From contig NC_134167.1 of NCBI RefSeq assembly GCF_033958435.1, forward strand, positions 2,562,001 to 2,626,000: 64,000 bases of DNA, written 5' to 3'. Made by a program: the position numbers and the translations under genes. Position 1 is the stretch's first letter, and each line of letters opens with the position of its first letter. The stretch is from Carettochelys insculpta (taxonomy: Eukaryota; Chordata; Testudines; Carettochelyidae). The notes below the pieces were generated by a model, which ran no database searches, had not been told where the DNA came from, and worked only from the letters and a program-made list of their open reading frames with translations. Shown here in pieces: positions 31,479 to 44,171 of this stretch.

Positions 31479-33234
31479 GGCATTTAAAACATAACAGTAG
31501 ATGATCATTAGGTTGAGAGAAGGCACGAGGTCGGGGGGCTGGGTTTGCTTTGGTTTCAGTTATGGACTCCTTCCCACAGTAGAGCTGAATTGTAAGTCTA
31601 ACTTGACCCATCATTTGCTTTCCCCAACGAAAGGTGAAGGATACCATGGAACATTTTACAATATGCAGCACATCCGTGATACCGCAGCACTGACAGAGTT
31701 CAGAATTGGCTTAATTTCGCTACCAGTGAGATGTTTTGACATGTTTATTTATTTAGTTTGTTTATTTTGACTAGCTCTGATTATAATTGGCAGCAATGAA
31801 CAGAATTAACATTAGACAGTGTCTTAGACTTGTCGGTTACAATAATGCAAAAGGCACATGAAGACAAATCCTCTGAAGAAGTGACAGCAGAGTTCAGTTC
31901 AGCCACAGTCTGTATTTACTTCTGGTCGGGGATGGGGTGAGTAACCTTACCGTGCTGGGGTTAGATGACGATTTAGGGGCAAATTGCAAAGCTGTTATTG
32001 ACTGCAAGTGGTGCAAAAACCAGGCCCCTTCTAGATACTGACAACAGAACCCTCTTTGAAACAAAGTTACTCACTACATGTAATGCTTGTAAGGCCTGAT
32101 CCAAAATACAATGAAGTGAATGAGAGACTTAAATTATTCCGTTGGGTTTGGATCACGCTCTAGATCAATATGATAAATCAAATCTACACACACATAGTGA
32201 AGACCAGTCCTGCAATGTGCTGAGCACCATTAACTCCCATTCATGTTCAAGGAGTTGCCAAAGCTGCTCAGACCCCTCCCAAATTTGGCCATTTTTGACC
32301 CCAGGCAATTCGTTCAAGTTTGGGGAAGGAAGCAAGTCCAATTTTACCAATTTTGTGCCAATGCACCTTTCGAGTCAGTTAGGCTTTCAGTCTCCCTGGC
32401 ACTTGTACCTACTGCCTGCATCCACAGCCCTCTGGAGAAATTAAATTGGTCTCACTGAAATAAAATTAGGGCAAAAAATAAATTCAAAAACCAGGTTCTG
32501 CAAGACAATTTTTTTTTAAACCACAAAGACCTCAATGTCTGACTCAAACACAGTTCAGAGCCTCAGTTCAAACCTGACAAAAAAGCAAGAAAATTCAGAG
32601 CCATAGCATCCCTCACACAGGCTATTCCACTGTGATATTGCAGCCCATATGTTCCACAGTATCACACTTCTCAGCGCCGCGTAGGTAAACGGCGACACTA
32701 ACAAATCCCCTTCTGTGCATGTAGACAATGCAGCGTGTGGGTGATAAATCCAGGGCCCCAATCGGCTCACTTTATTTCCTATCCCTTGGCATGCTCTGCT
32801 TCAGTAGTGAACACCTAATTCCTGCAGTCTGTCATGCTTCTTGGATCCCAAGACCTGACCCCAGGCACCACAGCCAGAAAAGGCTTGAATAGCAAACTAT
32901 CAGCCAGAGGGGTCGCTATGGAGTAACTCTAGACTCACCAGACCTGCCAGCCCCCTCCCAGAGGACACTCAGCCCCCATCAAGCCAAAAATCAAATACTG
33001 TGTCCACATTGCTCACAAGGCTCTGTAATGGGAAAGGGTCCAATGGCAAAATCCAAATTGGAGTGCAGATTTCCAGTTCCCCAGAGTTTGGGGCAAAGCT
33101 AAGAGGTGTAGGCGCTCAAAGTGTGAAATGCTGAATTAGATTTTAAACTGACCTTACCCACAACAACATAAACACTCAGACCTGGGATTACCGCCAATAC
33201 AGTTTTGCTTTTATGAATAACGTTTTACCAGCTT
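31479..33234. other. No recognisable feature
   Basis: About 1.75 kb of non-coding sequence with no supported gene or repeat. Confidence 0.4.
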
Positions 33235-33350
33235 GTAGAGAGGAAAGTGAAATGAAGTACCTTGGCCAAGAGTGTATGAGGTAGTGTCAGAATGTGGGAA
33301 CAGAACCGAGGAATCCAGACACCTAGTCTTGTGCTTTTGACACATGACCA
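33235..33350 (-). repeat. MIR-like SINE fragment
   Basis: GTACCTTGGCCAAGAGTGTA, then CAGAACCGAGGAATCCAGAC and CCTAGTCTTGTGC is the reverse complement of a MIR-like 'gggttcaaatcc...tggccaaggtca' order. Confidence 0.45.
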
Positions 33351-33483
33351 GCCTTGGCATTTTGCTAGCACTAGTCAATTTCTTTGGGCTAGCCCTGGCT
33401 AAGCTGGTATACATTCTACATGCAGTTGTTAGCAGCAGCCACAGTAAGCATGAAGGTGACATGTTGAGGCTCCATTGTATAAA

Positions 33484-33545
33484 TGTGTGAGAGTCCCGGC
33501 CCCCAAAGAGCTCACAATCTAATTAGAGACAATAGACAAAGAGGG
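33484..33545 (+). repeat. Old repeat Q fragment
   Basis: CCCCCAAAGAGCTCACAATC followed by TAATTAGAGACAATAG is the 3' part of repeat Q (compare 4036-4050). Confidence 0.45.
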
Positions 33546-34630
33546 AGAAGGCAGTAAATCAGTGACCGAGTTTGATTATTATTAACCATATGTATACAGA
33601 GGCAGTTGTAGATCTACTCTCTCTGAGAAACATGTTATCTACAGTCTATCGCTAATTATCCACGAAGCACAAAGATGCTTTGCTCTTATTTGCAACAAAA
33701 TATTTTCCCAGCGTGCAGTATGTCACATTATTATGTGTGAGCTTCTGCAAGGAGGCCATATGTGCTGCAATGCAGGGGGCCAAGTTAAGATTGTGGTGTG
33801 CACCAAGTAGAGCTTGGGGCTCACATTGCAGAACGGGTTCACTTTTGTTACCTTTGCTCACTTGCTCTGTTCTTTTAATTAATTGTTAAAAGGGCACCTG
33901 AAAATGCTTTCCCTCTGCCAAGCCTTGGATTCAGGTTCCAGGGTCTCACTTACAGTCATTGAAAATATCACTAACACCTAACCGAAAGCATGTAGGAGAC
34001 CTGGGCTCCTTTACATGACCTTGCTATAGATGCCAATGTCGTCAGCAGTTGGAGGAGAAGGGAACAGAAAACAAAACAATAGCAGAGAAATTTGGAGAAA
34101 AAAGGAAAAAAAAAATCAGACCATGGGCCCAATCCTGCAAAACACAAGGCAGCCTCCCTGGGTTTATTGTAGAACATGCCCAGATCAGGTTCCACTTAAA
34201 GGATAAAGTGACAGTCAGTGTTGTGCTAAACTCTTGTTTATTTACACTGAATATCACACAAATGTTTAGCTTCTGAAACAAATTTTCATTTTAATTTTCC
34301 TCATAAAACTGGTCAGAATGATTCTACATTGACACAAGTCAGGTCAGGCTATCAGCTAGATAATATGCAATAATTTACTATATTAGCTATAACAAATGTG
34401 GTGCAAAATTTTGAGCCTTACATAGAATTCAGCTTCATGCTGACCCTTCTCATAGGGTGAATGGCACCCAAAACAGGAATTTCAAAGCTGATCTTTGACT
34501 CGAAAGTTCATATGTGGCCATTTGCACTGCTTTGTTTATTTCATATCAATCATCCAATCCAGGAAAAGAAACTACCACATCATTAATGTAACTCACCAAA
34601 TTGCAAAGAGCTAGAACTCATGAAGTACTT
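33546..34630. other. No recognisable feature
   Basis: Non-coding. No feature seen. Confidence 0.4.
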
Positions 34631-34725
34631 AAACAAAACAGCAGAAATGTAGCACTTTAAAGACTAACAAAATGATTCATTTGGTGATGCGCTTTCGTGG
34701 GACATACCCACTTCATCAGATCAAT
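34631..34725 (+). mobile_element. SINE-like repeat, family A (body)
   Basis: AACAAAACAGCAGAAATGTA, GCACTTTAAAGACTAACAAA, then TTGGTGATGCGCTTTCGTGG and GACATACCCACTTCATCAGA. The body is nearly complete. The head is missing. Confidence 0.8.
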
Positions 34726-34811
34726 AGCATTTCTAATACAGACATCCATAAGTACAGTGGCCCAAAAAAACCTGTTACTATTCATCATGAAGTGCCCGTA
34801 AACCATGAGAG

Positions 34812-34839
34812 TTATTTATTTATTTATTTATTTATTTTT
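34812..34839. repeat. (TTTA)n microsatellite
   Basis: About seven TTTA units in a row, then a T-run. Confidence 0.9.
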
Positions 34840-34980
34840 GGAAAAAAAGGTTCAACTGACAAATATATCCAAAAATTCAGGGATCAAAATAATTAAATTT
34901 AAATGAAAAACTATTTGCCTCCAAGGATTGCTTTATCTTTGTTTTAATCCCCAGTGTACTCACTGCCAATGTTTATTTAC

Positions 34981-35013
<33 letters not shown>
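34981..35013. repeat. (AAT)11 microsatellite
   Basis: Eleven perfect AAT units. Confidence 0.95.
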
Positions 35014-35015
<2 letters not shown>

Positions 35016-36795
35016 AAGGTACATGTTTCGAAAACTGAGAGAATATTATTTTTTGACTTCAGAGTATATTTGGATTACATTTGATATTACAATAATTGTA
35101 ACTACACTACAAATCCCATGTAATTACACTGTTGTCGTGCTCTTTGATCAGTTAATTACCACTCATTCCTATAGCTGGCAGGTTAATTGTATTACAGATC
35201 TATTTATTATCCCTTTGCTTTCATTTTTAGTACACGAGGTATTTGAACCTGGGTTCATTAACTACATTGTATTTCCACGCTTAATTTGCACTCAAATAGC
35301 TACATTAATTACATCATAATTACACAGATAAAAATGCATACCAACAGCATAACTACACTGTAACTACAGTGTACCTGCAACCACTGCATTTTAAAGAACA
35401 GTCATGTATTTAAGGCCGGTGAGTGATCAGTTACTTGAGTGTCATTGAGGAAGGAAACTTCTCTTTGGACATAGAAGCATGCAGCATGGGTAGTGAAGGT
35501 GAGGGTCCCCCCACCGAAACCTGCTAATATACCCAAAATGTCTCCTAGAAACCCCCCCCATACTGGGGTGAAAGCATGGCCCATTCAGTCCCCGGTCTTC
35601 AATAAGTGTCACTAGAGAGGTGATCTTCTGACATAGATGTGCATCTACTAGGAACCAAGTCGAGTCCCATTGACACATCTGACCTGGGCCAAGGACCTGC
35701 CATCAGCCAGCAACAACTATTGCACATTGTGGATGAAATTCTAACAAGTAGCTCGTAACTGGATATCCAACCTGAGATACACTAGAGCAGCCTGATTTTC
35801 AGCCAGTCGATTCTCAGCTCCTTCTGGAGGGAGATAAGATGCCCAAAATTCAAAAGCTTGGCCCATGGTCTTGGCTGAAACTTTATAAAACACCCAAAGC
35901 CCCTAAGCTACCTAGTGCCTTAGTTTTCATTAACTCCATTGTTGGATTGCAGTACAGCTTGCATTTAAATACACAACTAGTCGCTACCTGGTACCACTAG
36001 ACAGGCCAAATCCTGTTCAGATTCTTTATTGTCTAGAAATCAATGGGTCTTCTCCTTTGAATAAGGTGAGCAGGTTTTGCCCTGGTGGTAAAGAATGAGC
36101 TCACCAGCTGTGCACGTTCTGTTTAAATATTCAGCCATTCTTTCAGAGGAAGATTCATCTGCCATGTCCCTTGGTGCTCTCCAGTCTAATTATTCAAGAC
36201 TATTTTTCCCCCCTTCAGATGTCTATTGTTTTTAAAGTGACAGCACACAGCTCAGTCTAAATAATGAAATCCACAAGATAGGCTCAGTTGCAAATAATCA
36301 CTGCATTAGACCACATTTGCGATTCCTGCCCTTTACTTGTGTAGAGCACTGGATGAGAGATAATGGTCTCAAGCTTACACTGAAGAATCATCTCACAGAC
36401 AGCTTTTACTCTCTAGCGGACTGGGCTTGAGTTCCCCTGAAGACAATGACAGAGCATCGTGGAAAATACACGTCTGACCAATGGAGTTTTTGCTATGCTC
36501 TTGCAGGGGGAAACTACATGGGAATTGAAAGCATGACCTAAATGTACAGCACAACATGTAGCATCTATCATCCAAACATACATACAGTAAACTCTTTCAT
36601 AGCTGGCATTCTGTTATCCAGAACTCTCAAATAATGGGCATTTTAACCATAATTACATGTTAGTTACAATTTCCGTAGGTTCAGTATAGGGAAAGTAAAT
36701 ACACATCAATACAGCAAATACAGTATAAGTTTACAGTGTATACTACTACTGTTGTTGGTAAATACTCTGCATACATTTTTGTTTGTTTCTTAATA

Positions 36796-36797
<2 letters not shown>
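35014..36797. other. No recognisable feature
   Basis: About 1.8 kb of non-coding, AT-rich sequence. Nothing supported. Confidence 0.4.

Positions 36798-36835
<38 letters not shown>
36798..36835. repeat. (GT)19 microsatellite
   Basis: Thirty-eight bases of uninterrupted GT. Confidence 0.95.
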
Positions 36836-36836
<1 letters not shown>

Positions 36837-36961
36837 TGTAAACCTCTTTTTGATCCAGAATATTTGAATATCCAGCGACCTCCCGTTCCCCGGGCCACCC
36901 AATATGAAAGAGTTGACTGTATGTGCTTTAAACAAAAAGATCAAACCATTATAAAATAATA

Positions 36962-37130
36962 CCAGTTACTCAGCACCTTTCATCTGCAGATCTCAAAGCA
37001 TTTCACAAAGGCTGTTCAGTATCATCCCTAGTCTACAGGTGGGAAACTAATTTGTTTAGTGACTTGTTAAATTAAAAGCGCAAAAAAGTATTAGAGGCAG
37101 AAATGCAGAGGAAACGTCCTGACTCCAGCC
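36962..37130 (-). repeat. MIR-like SINE
   Basis: AGATCTCAAAGCATTTCACA, then CTACAGGTGGGAAACTAATT and GACTTGTTAAATT, then GTCCTGACTCCAGCCAG. Reversed, this is the MIR order: 'ctggactc...' head, 'gtcactta...', 'tttccca.ctgta', 'aaatgctttgagatct'. Confidence 0.55.
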
Positions 37131-38087
37131 AGCCATTAGAGACAGACCAATCCATGCCACAAACAATTATACATGCAAAATGGAAAGTAGGCGGTGGGGG
37201 AAAATACCCATAAGAAAATTTATTCCAGCTGCAAACTTCCAAAGATGTTTTCAAACAGAAGAGAATACCCCAACAATGTCTGGTTATACAAAGGAAGCAC
37301 TCTGTACATATCTCAGACAGGTCTTCATAAAGTTCAAGGCAGCAAAGGTCACCAGACACTGTACCTTTAAATGAAGTAACTAAGGTAGGTGAAAGCACCT
37401 AAAGTAAACTGAAGGCTGTGGGTTGCGATGACAATGGAAAACTCTGTACATAGCTATCTGTTGCCATCTCGTGGATAATATTGGAATGTGCCAAAGCCAG
37501 AGCAAGACAGGTTCAGATCCCCTTTGAGACAAAATATTGCAGCTTTTCAAGAGGATTACCTCCTAGCTACTCTCCTGCCACATTATTAGTTGCATGCTGT
37601 TTGTTTTAAAGATAAAGAGGATTTTCCTTATTGACTGAAAACACCAGTCAAAGAGGAACTTAGATTAAAAATGGTGTTTCTTCAATTAATTTAAAAGATG
37701 AAATGGGGGTGGGGACAGGATTTATATTCTACTGCCAAACGGCAAACAAAGGGTTTGCTTTGCAACTGAATGTATGAGAACACTGCTGGCAAGGCTGCAA
37801 CCTTTACCTGAACAGTTTAAAATGGAATTACTTTAACGTGGGTTAAAAACTCTGCAACACTCTGGTTTTGTCACAGTCACTCTCTAGCTCTTACTCTCCC
37901 CATTACAGTTTGCTCAGGGATAGAAGCGTTTAGTGTAATTCATGCAGTGCTTTATGTCCTATTTCAGCTAGCGTTCTGGGGAACCCTTCTGGGCCTGCCA
38001 GCCCGTTTCAAGCCACCGACGCGCAAGGGGGAGTACTGCATGATAGCGACAGCAGGGGAATAGGGACTAAAGGCAGCCAAGTCTCTT
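37131..38087. other. No recognisable feature
   Basis: Non-coding. No feature seen. Confidence 0.4.
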
Positions 38088-38140
38088 CATCTCTCTGGGC
38101 ACCAACTCCTCCATCTGTAAAATGGAGAGAATGACCTGAG
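38088..38140 (+). repeat. MIR-like SINE core fragment
   Basis: CTCTTCATCTCTCTGGGCAC then CTCCATCTGTAAAATGGAGA is the MIR 'cctctctg...ctcatctgtaaaatgg' core. Confidence 0.6.
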
Positions 38141-38215
38141 CTTGCTTATAAGTCAATTGGAGGTTATCTAGGCAGTGTCATCTTCAACTGGAGTCAATGT
38201 ACGCATGCTGCCTCT

Positions 38216-38425
38216 GATTGAGCTAGTGCTAAAAAGGCAGTGTGGTCACAGCAGTGTGGACATTACCGGGAGTTAGCTTCTCAAATACAATCCAACCGGA
38301 GACCCGAGGTATGTACTCGGGCAGCTGGCCCTTCCTGCTGCCCACACCCCATGGCTACACTGCTATTTTTGGTGTTCTAGCTCAGTTAAAGCTAGCACAT
38401 GTACAGCCGCGCTAGCTGGGCAGTC
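38216..38425. mobile_element. Foldback MITE, family G-like
   Basis: GAGCTAGTGCTAAAAAGGCA and GTGTGGTCACAGCAGTG on the left are mirrored by the right arm, whose reverse complement reads GAGCTAGAACACCAAAAATA then GCAGTGTAGCCATGG. The arms are about 50 bp. Non-coding. Confidence 0.55.
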
Positions 38426-38430
38426 CCCTC

Positions 38431-39127
38431 TTGTGCCATGTTCTCCAGAGATTAGGAAATTGTGAAAATACCATACAATATCAGCTACAGAAAGTGTTTC
38501 AGTCACACGACCTGTCTATCTTTACTTCACATTAGCAAGGTACTGCACATGCACAAACCTTATATACTTCCTAAGAGGATTGGTCTCGAATGCTGTTTAT
38601 TGCCCTTTAAACCTAATGCTGATTAAGTAAATTAAAATCCAATAGACAATATTTAAGGAGCAGGGAAAACATTTCCCATCACATCACGTCCCCAGGCCAT
38701 GGAGATGATCATTTTCAACTCATCTAGGGAAGCCAATACCTCATTAAATTATCACACTAGTTTTGGGATGCGTGCTTTACTAGTCCCACCTGGTAGCTAA
38801 AACATCCACGTTATTAAACAGCAAAGCAGAACAAGACCGGCTGTAAACGATACACAGTGGGACTTGCTCAGAAAGGGATTTTCACTTTTTGCCCATTTTT
38901 GGATGCACCCAAGCCTCAGAATGAGTCACACTGGAACACTTGCTCAAACCAAACTATACCTAATGCCCAAGAGTGGCTCCATTTGACTTCAAAGGGACTA
39001 TTAACCAAGTAAGATACAGCTCAGCAATAACAAAAGGTATCAGAAGCCAGCCTTTACCTATCTTAGCCCTTCTGAGTTCTGGCCAGGATCAATCTTTTTG
39101 ACTTTCAGGAAGTATCTACAGAAATAT
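38431..39127. other. No recognisable feature
   Basis: Non-coding. No feature seen. Confidence 0.4.
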
Positions 39128-39290
39128 GAACCAATGGATAGCGCACTGGACAGGGAGTCAGAAGACCTAGGTTCTGTGCCGATCTCTGCCACAGCATTCC
39201 TCTGACCTTGTACAAATTCCATTGCCTCTCTGTACCTTGGTTTTCCCTCCTAGCTTGTGTCTTGTCATGCCCATTTAGATAGTGAACTCT
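39128..39290 (+). repeat. MIR-like tRNA-derived SINE
   Basis: The head CAATGGATAGCGCACTGGAC keeps a tRNA A-box-like start, followed by GGGAGTCAGAAGACCTAGGT and TCTGTGCCGATCTCTGCCAC (B-box area), then the core CCTCTGACCTTGTACAAATT and ATTGCCTCTCTGTACCTTGG. This is the clearest MIR-like copy in the window and includes the tRNA-related part. Confidence 0.7.
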
Positions 39291-40011
39291 TAAGCAGAGC
39301 TGTGTGAATAACTGGCTCTTCAGTTGACTGACTGCTCCAAAACCAAAAATCATAATTGTGGCTCAACCCAAAATTTTTTTCTGAAATTTTTGGTGAACTG
39401 AAAATTAAAAAAAAAAAAAGTATCTATTTCAGTTTATTTGAGCTATATCATCCTTCATTTGCTAAAATAAAACTTTCAGTCAATCTCAAAAACAAAAATT
39501 GTGGATTTAAAAAAAATATCAAAAAACATCAACCAAAAAACTCAAGTAAAATTTGTGAAATGTTTTTGTCAGCTCAAATGTACATTTTTGCACACATACC
39601 CATGAAATATTTTGGCTGAAAATGTTAACTCACTTTGGAAAAAGGAGTCTCAGTTACTATGAAGACATACCAGACCTACCTCCAGGATCTCCTAATCTCT
39701 GTGCAGGCCATACTCGTAGAACACAAATAAGTAATGACTATCCAGATTAAAATCCATTTCTCTTTCACCTGATGGCCTGTGCTTGGTGACTCTCTCTGAC
39801 AGGAGAGATTGGACCAATGATTCTTTGATGATTATTAAGGTACCCAAGGAATTTGGGGCACTTGGTTTTGTACATCTGGAGGGGTTTCTAAAATTCTTTC
39901 AGAGTTCATGTCATTCTGCTGCTCAGGAGCTAACACAGAGTTATCTTTAGAAAATGGACTATTCTGTAACACATCCATTGGGAGTATTTTTCTCTCCTCT
40001 CCCCACACTTA
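39291..40011. other. No recognisable feature; short A-runs
   Basis: AT-rich non-coding sequence with an A-run at 39407-39419. Confidence 0.4.
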
Positions 40012-40944
40012 GGCTACTTCTATACTACGAGATAAATTCGATTGTTAAAGAATTCAATTTTTTAATCTCATACTTATGAATTCGAACTTTACTGTCTGCA
40101 AAGCTTCTTGAAATTTGACCCATCTTTTTCCTTGTCAAGTTTCCACGTCCCCATTGTCCTGTGTAAGTTCAACAGCGTGAGCAATGTATTGTGGGTACCT
40201 ATCCCATGGTGCCTTAGCCCTGGTTGCTTGTGGGTATTTCATGTTTGAATCCCAGAATTCAGAACATCCAGTAACCAAGCGAAAATGAACTGAAGATCAT
40301 GCCATTTCCTGCAGCATTCTCTCCACCAGAGCAAGCATGGATCCCCAAACACTTCAACTCATAGCACACATCGTTTAGTCAACCATGCTGGCTGTTGCAC
40401 AATTTTGCTTTCAATTACAAGGCCCAGTGATATACTAGGCAGATCACTACCCTGCATGCTTATGATTGCAAGAGATGATTACTGACGCAATTGCTACCCG
40501 TGTGGTATAATGGCTACCGATATGGTGCAATGTGATTGACAAAGGCATTTTTTCATTCTGGGCACCCTTTATAGTTGCAGGCCTGGGTGCTGATGAATTC
40601 AAATTCTAATTCTAATTCAATCAAAAATTTGCAGGCCTTCTGTGACGTTATTCCTGTGCACCTGGATGGAGAGCAGCAGACGAGGTAACCAAACATGGAA
40701 GGTCACTGTCTAGCCTTGTGAGATACATATGGGAGACTTCTGGAGGCTAATCAATTCGAATCAGAGACATAATGCTTCCACACTAACCTTTATCTGAATT
40801 TGAAATTTGAAATTGATGCAATACCCATCCAGTAATATCAACATTTTGTTATAGGTATGAGGGCTCATTAAATTGAGCTAATGGTATTTACAGTCAACAC
40901 AGTGATGTTTTAAATTCGATTTAACTCATAGTATAGACGCAGCC
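40012..40944. mobile_element. 933-bp non-autonomous terminal-inverted-repeat transposon
   Basis: The left end GGCTACTTCTATACTACGAG continues with ATAAATTCGA. The right end, reversed, is GGCTGCGTCTATACTATGAG then TTAAATCGA: about 30 bp of terminal inverted repeat with a few mismatches. The flanks are TTA (40009-40011) and TCA (40945-40947), consistent with a 3-bp duplication of the TWA type used by PIF/Harbinger elements, with one change. Internal sequence has no transposase frame. Superfamily is inferred from the target site only. Confidence 0.75.
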
Positions 40945-42899
40945 TCAGTTTGTAGTCTGTGCCCTGAAACATGAGTGGAGAGATCCCAGGTACATTTTCA
41001 TTGTTGATATTCATATCATACAGGTAGGGGACAATCCTCAGCCAGAGTATATTGGAGTGTTCCGTAAACTGAACTAGCTCAATTAACTGAGCTATGTCTT
41101 ACTGTCAGTTTACATCAAAGGATCTGGCCCATATGTAGTTAATCCTCTTCCTAAATCTGCTCAGCTCTCACCTTTAACATCATCTTGCAGCAATGAATTC
41201 CATGGGTTAACTATGCACATTCTGGAAAACACCCGAAATTTCATCAGAAAACAACCAGGATGATTTCCAGCTCAGTTTTTGCAGATGTTCTGGTAAGCAT
41301 CCAAACTTTGCGGTTGCTTATGCAAACCTAAGCTGAATTCCAAATGTTTTGCGGACCTGCTCCATTGCTATTATTTGAACATGTAACCAATCTGCAGTGG
41401 ATTTAAAAAGAGGCCAGACATTTCAAGATGTGGGGGGTGAAGGGAAGGGGTGAACCCAGCCAGCAATATTTTTTCTGTTTTGTATCATTTTAAAAACTAG
41501 CGTTCAAGGACTGAATGGCACTCACCCTGCATTTTTAACGTACTGTAATTTCTCAGGAAAACACTTCGTGAAAAGTAAGCAATATATTGCAGTGCATAAG
41601 TATGTGACCATAGCTTCCCCCACCATGCAAAACATCTGTGACCTTGCACAAAGGTCATCCCTGCAGTAGTGTTTCTCTTTACGTTTAAAGAAATGTCAGG
41701 CCATTTTTTACACAAGACTTATGACAGGGTGCTGTTTATTGTATCACAAAGCCACTATAACTCTAGCATGAGGAAACTGCTATTATTTGGAGAGTATATA
41801 TCTTTCTGACTTGCAGTAAAGATGAAAATTAAGAAGGGTCTTTGAGCCCAAAGTTTAAGTCAGAGTCTCCCTTCATAATTCCAACATCTTCTCTGTAGCT
41901 GAAAACAGAATCATTAGCAGTGCTTTGGTCAAGCTAATTAAGGATACAGGGCTTTCAGGCTTTGATTAATAGAGTTAGTGAGCACCTCCCACTGAAAAAT
42001 GAATGGGAACTAGTACCTTAGAAATCCCTTCCTTAGTGAATAGAAATGGATAAAAAACAAACTTCTCCAAAACCAGTTCCCACCAGCTCCTGTGAACTTC
42101 TGAGTCCTGGAGTTTAAATCGAGATCTGAAGTTTCTGGCTCTCCTCTCACAACTATAGCAAGCAAAACCAGCCCCCCCCAGATCTGAAACCTCCGATGTT
42201 CACATGGTAGAACATCAGATCCTGCGAGAAAATTTTACAGCTAGCCCCAGTCCAAACACTCCCAAACTATGGAGATGAGCCATTGACTTTCATGAGCTTT
42301 TCAGTTAGAAGGTGTGTGTCAAAATGAGGGTCTTTTAGGATTGGCTAATGACATTAAAATTTAGTAGAGCATGCACTGTGAGTGTGCTGTCATCCTTGGT
42401 ATTTCATAAGTCCTTAGTTTTGTTTGAATTTTGGCTTTAGAGCCCTAAATCACAAGCAAACTTTCAGATCAACCTGCTAAACACCGCCCCCCACACACAT
42501 ACTCCCCCCCGGAACACACACACAGCTGCAGAAGGAAGGCCAACGTCCCCTAATGAAACACCATAGAGCCCCAGGACCAAGGTTAGAATTTGGAACAAAG
42601 CAAGGTGAAAGCTCCACAGCATTCCAGTCATTTGCAGACAGAACAGAGCCTGCACAAGGGAAGAGGCTCAGGCATTTAGGATTGGCTCTCCGTAAGGTCT
42701 CGCTGTTGCCCTAACTCAGCTCCTGTTGAAGCCTGTGGGAGTTTTGCTGTGAATTTCGGTAGCAGCTTAACAGTGTTTCCTCTAATGTTTCCCACCCCTG
42801 AGCAGAATGAATTTTGTCCCGTGGAGGTGACATGTGACACAGAGGTAATGTGACATGGATGTACGTAAGATTCTTGTGGTGGAAGTGGGACCAAGTGGT
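40945..42899. other. Non-coding; weak repeat P remnant at 41035-41135
   Basis: GTCAGTTTACATCAAAGGAT then CTGGCCC near 41105-41131 resembles repeat P. C-rich ACAC stretch at 42487-42520. No gene recognised. Confidence 0.35.
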
Positions 42900-43260
42900 T
42901 TTGAGTGCGGGAGAGGGCTCAGGGCAGGGACAGGGGGTTAGGGACTCAGGACTGTGAGCTCTAGAGTAGGGCTGAGTTTGAGGGGCTTCGGGATGGGACA
43001 GAGGATTGAAGTGCAAGGGCTCTGGATGGGGGTGTGGGCTCTGGGATGGAACTGGGGATGAAGGGTGTGAGGTGCAGGGGGGGCTCCAGGTTTGGGAGAG
43101 GCTCAGGCTTGAGGGTTCAAGTGCAGGAGGGAGTACAGACTCTGGGCTGCGGGTGTGGGCTTTGGGGTGGGGCTGAGGATGAGGGCTTTGGGGTACAGAA
43201 GGGGGCTCAGGACTGGGGTGGCTCAAGGGAGTTGGGGATTGGGCTTACATGGGCAGTTCC
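42900..43260 (+). repeat. G-rich degenerate tandem (minisatellite-like) region
   Basis: GGTGTGGGCT at 43031 recurs at 43152, 121 bases later, each followed by a similar 'ctgggatgg/ttggggtgg' then 'ggatgaggg...ggtgcag' wording. Shorter sub-units (GGCTC..G, GAGGGTT, AGTGCAGG) recur between. The strand is strongly purine-rich. No coding sense is supported: the open frames across it are products of low-complexity sequence. Confidence 0.6.
42922..42943 (+). other. G-quadruplex consensus
   Basis: Four runs of three or more G (42922-42924, 42927-42929, 42933-42937, 42941-42943) are separated by loops of 2, 3 and 3 bases. This fits the G3+N1-7 rule. Folding is a prediction. Confidence 0.6.
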
Positions 43261-43745
43261 CAGCCGGGGCTAATGGGGAGGGCTCCTCTCAATCAGCAAC
43301 GGCAACTCCATTCTAGGCTGGCAGGAAGTGACACCCCACTACACCCCCGGCAGCTTTTGGGCTTGGAGACATCTCTCCCCTCTGCAGGCCTAAGCCCCAG
43401 TGAGAGGCTTAATGCAAAGCTGCACAAGCACACATCTTAGGGGGAACTTAGGAGCTGAGTCAGGTCAAGGCCATGTGCTTGTGAAAAGATCTCCCTTAAA
43501 TTCCTCCCCACATCATTTCTGCTTTTCTCTAGGACAATGATACTCAGACTGCAAAATGGCCAAAAGTTGCTCTTCAGTGGGTCTTCTCTTTAAAGCAAAT
43601 TATATTAAAACACTGTGCAATTTACTCATTAACCAATCACAGTGTTTCTACTATGTTATCGACCAAGTAAGTTATTAATTTGCACTAATTTACTAACTTA
43701 TTTGCTGTGAGAATAATTTATTATAAAACACTAAAATTTCCTGTC
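43261..43745. other. No recognisable feature
   Basis: Non-coding, changing from GC-rich to AT-rich at about 43550. No feature seen. Confidence 0.4.
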
Positions 43746-43886
43746 AGACAGTTGAAATATGGACCACTTGATTCCCTTTTCTGTTCATTCCCTCTGGGGC
43801 ACCTGGCATTGGCCACTGTCAGATGACAGGACACTGGGATAGCTAGACCTTTGGTCTGATCCAACCTGGCCGTTCATATGTTCTCA
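43746..43886 (+). mobile_element. CR1 LINE 3' end
   Basis: CTGTTCATTCCCTCTGGGGC, ACCTGGCATTGGCCACTGTC, GACCTTTGGTCTGATCCAAC and a final CGTTCATATGTTCTC make up the 3' UTR of the CR1 subfamily also present, inverted, at 17745-17967. Confidence 0.8.
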
Positions 43887-44171
43887 ATAGTACTATAGTA
43901 TATGAAACAATGAATTCACATGGATATGGCTTTTTGGGTGATGGTGATTGCCTAGTTTGCTCCTGTCTCACTGAGGTACAAGTATCACAGCACAGAAGCC
44001 ATCTTGGCCTGCATATTGGCTAAAAAAACATCCGAAACCTGAGGCCTCAGGTTGCTTTAGCAGGATACACCATTGCTTAAACTGCACAGCAACTTGTCTT
44101 CCATTCAGGGCTGTGTTAAGACAGCGTATAGCATTAATAAGCAAAATCACTTTGCAAATCACTAACATCAT

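Noticed and set aside
36798..36835. GT run as a possible functional Z-DNA or regulatory element
   Set aside because: It is an ordinary dinucleotide microsatellite with no neighbouring promoter or gene.
42711..43226. 171-codon Pro/Ser-rich open frame on the minus strand
   Set aside because: It is the complement of the G-rich degenerate tandem region. Low complexity keeps stops rare and no domain or start context supports a gene.
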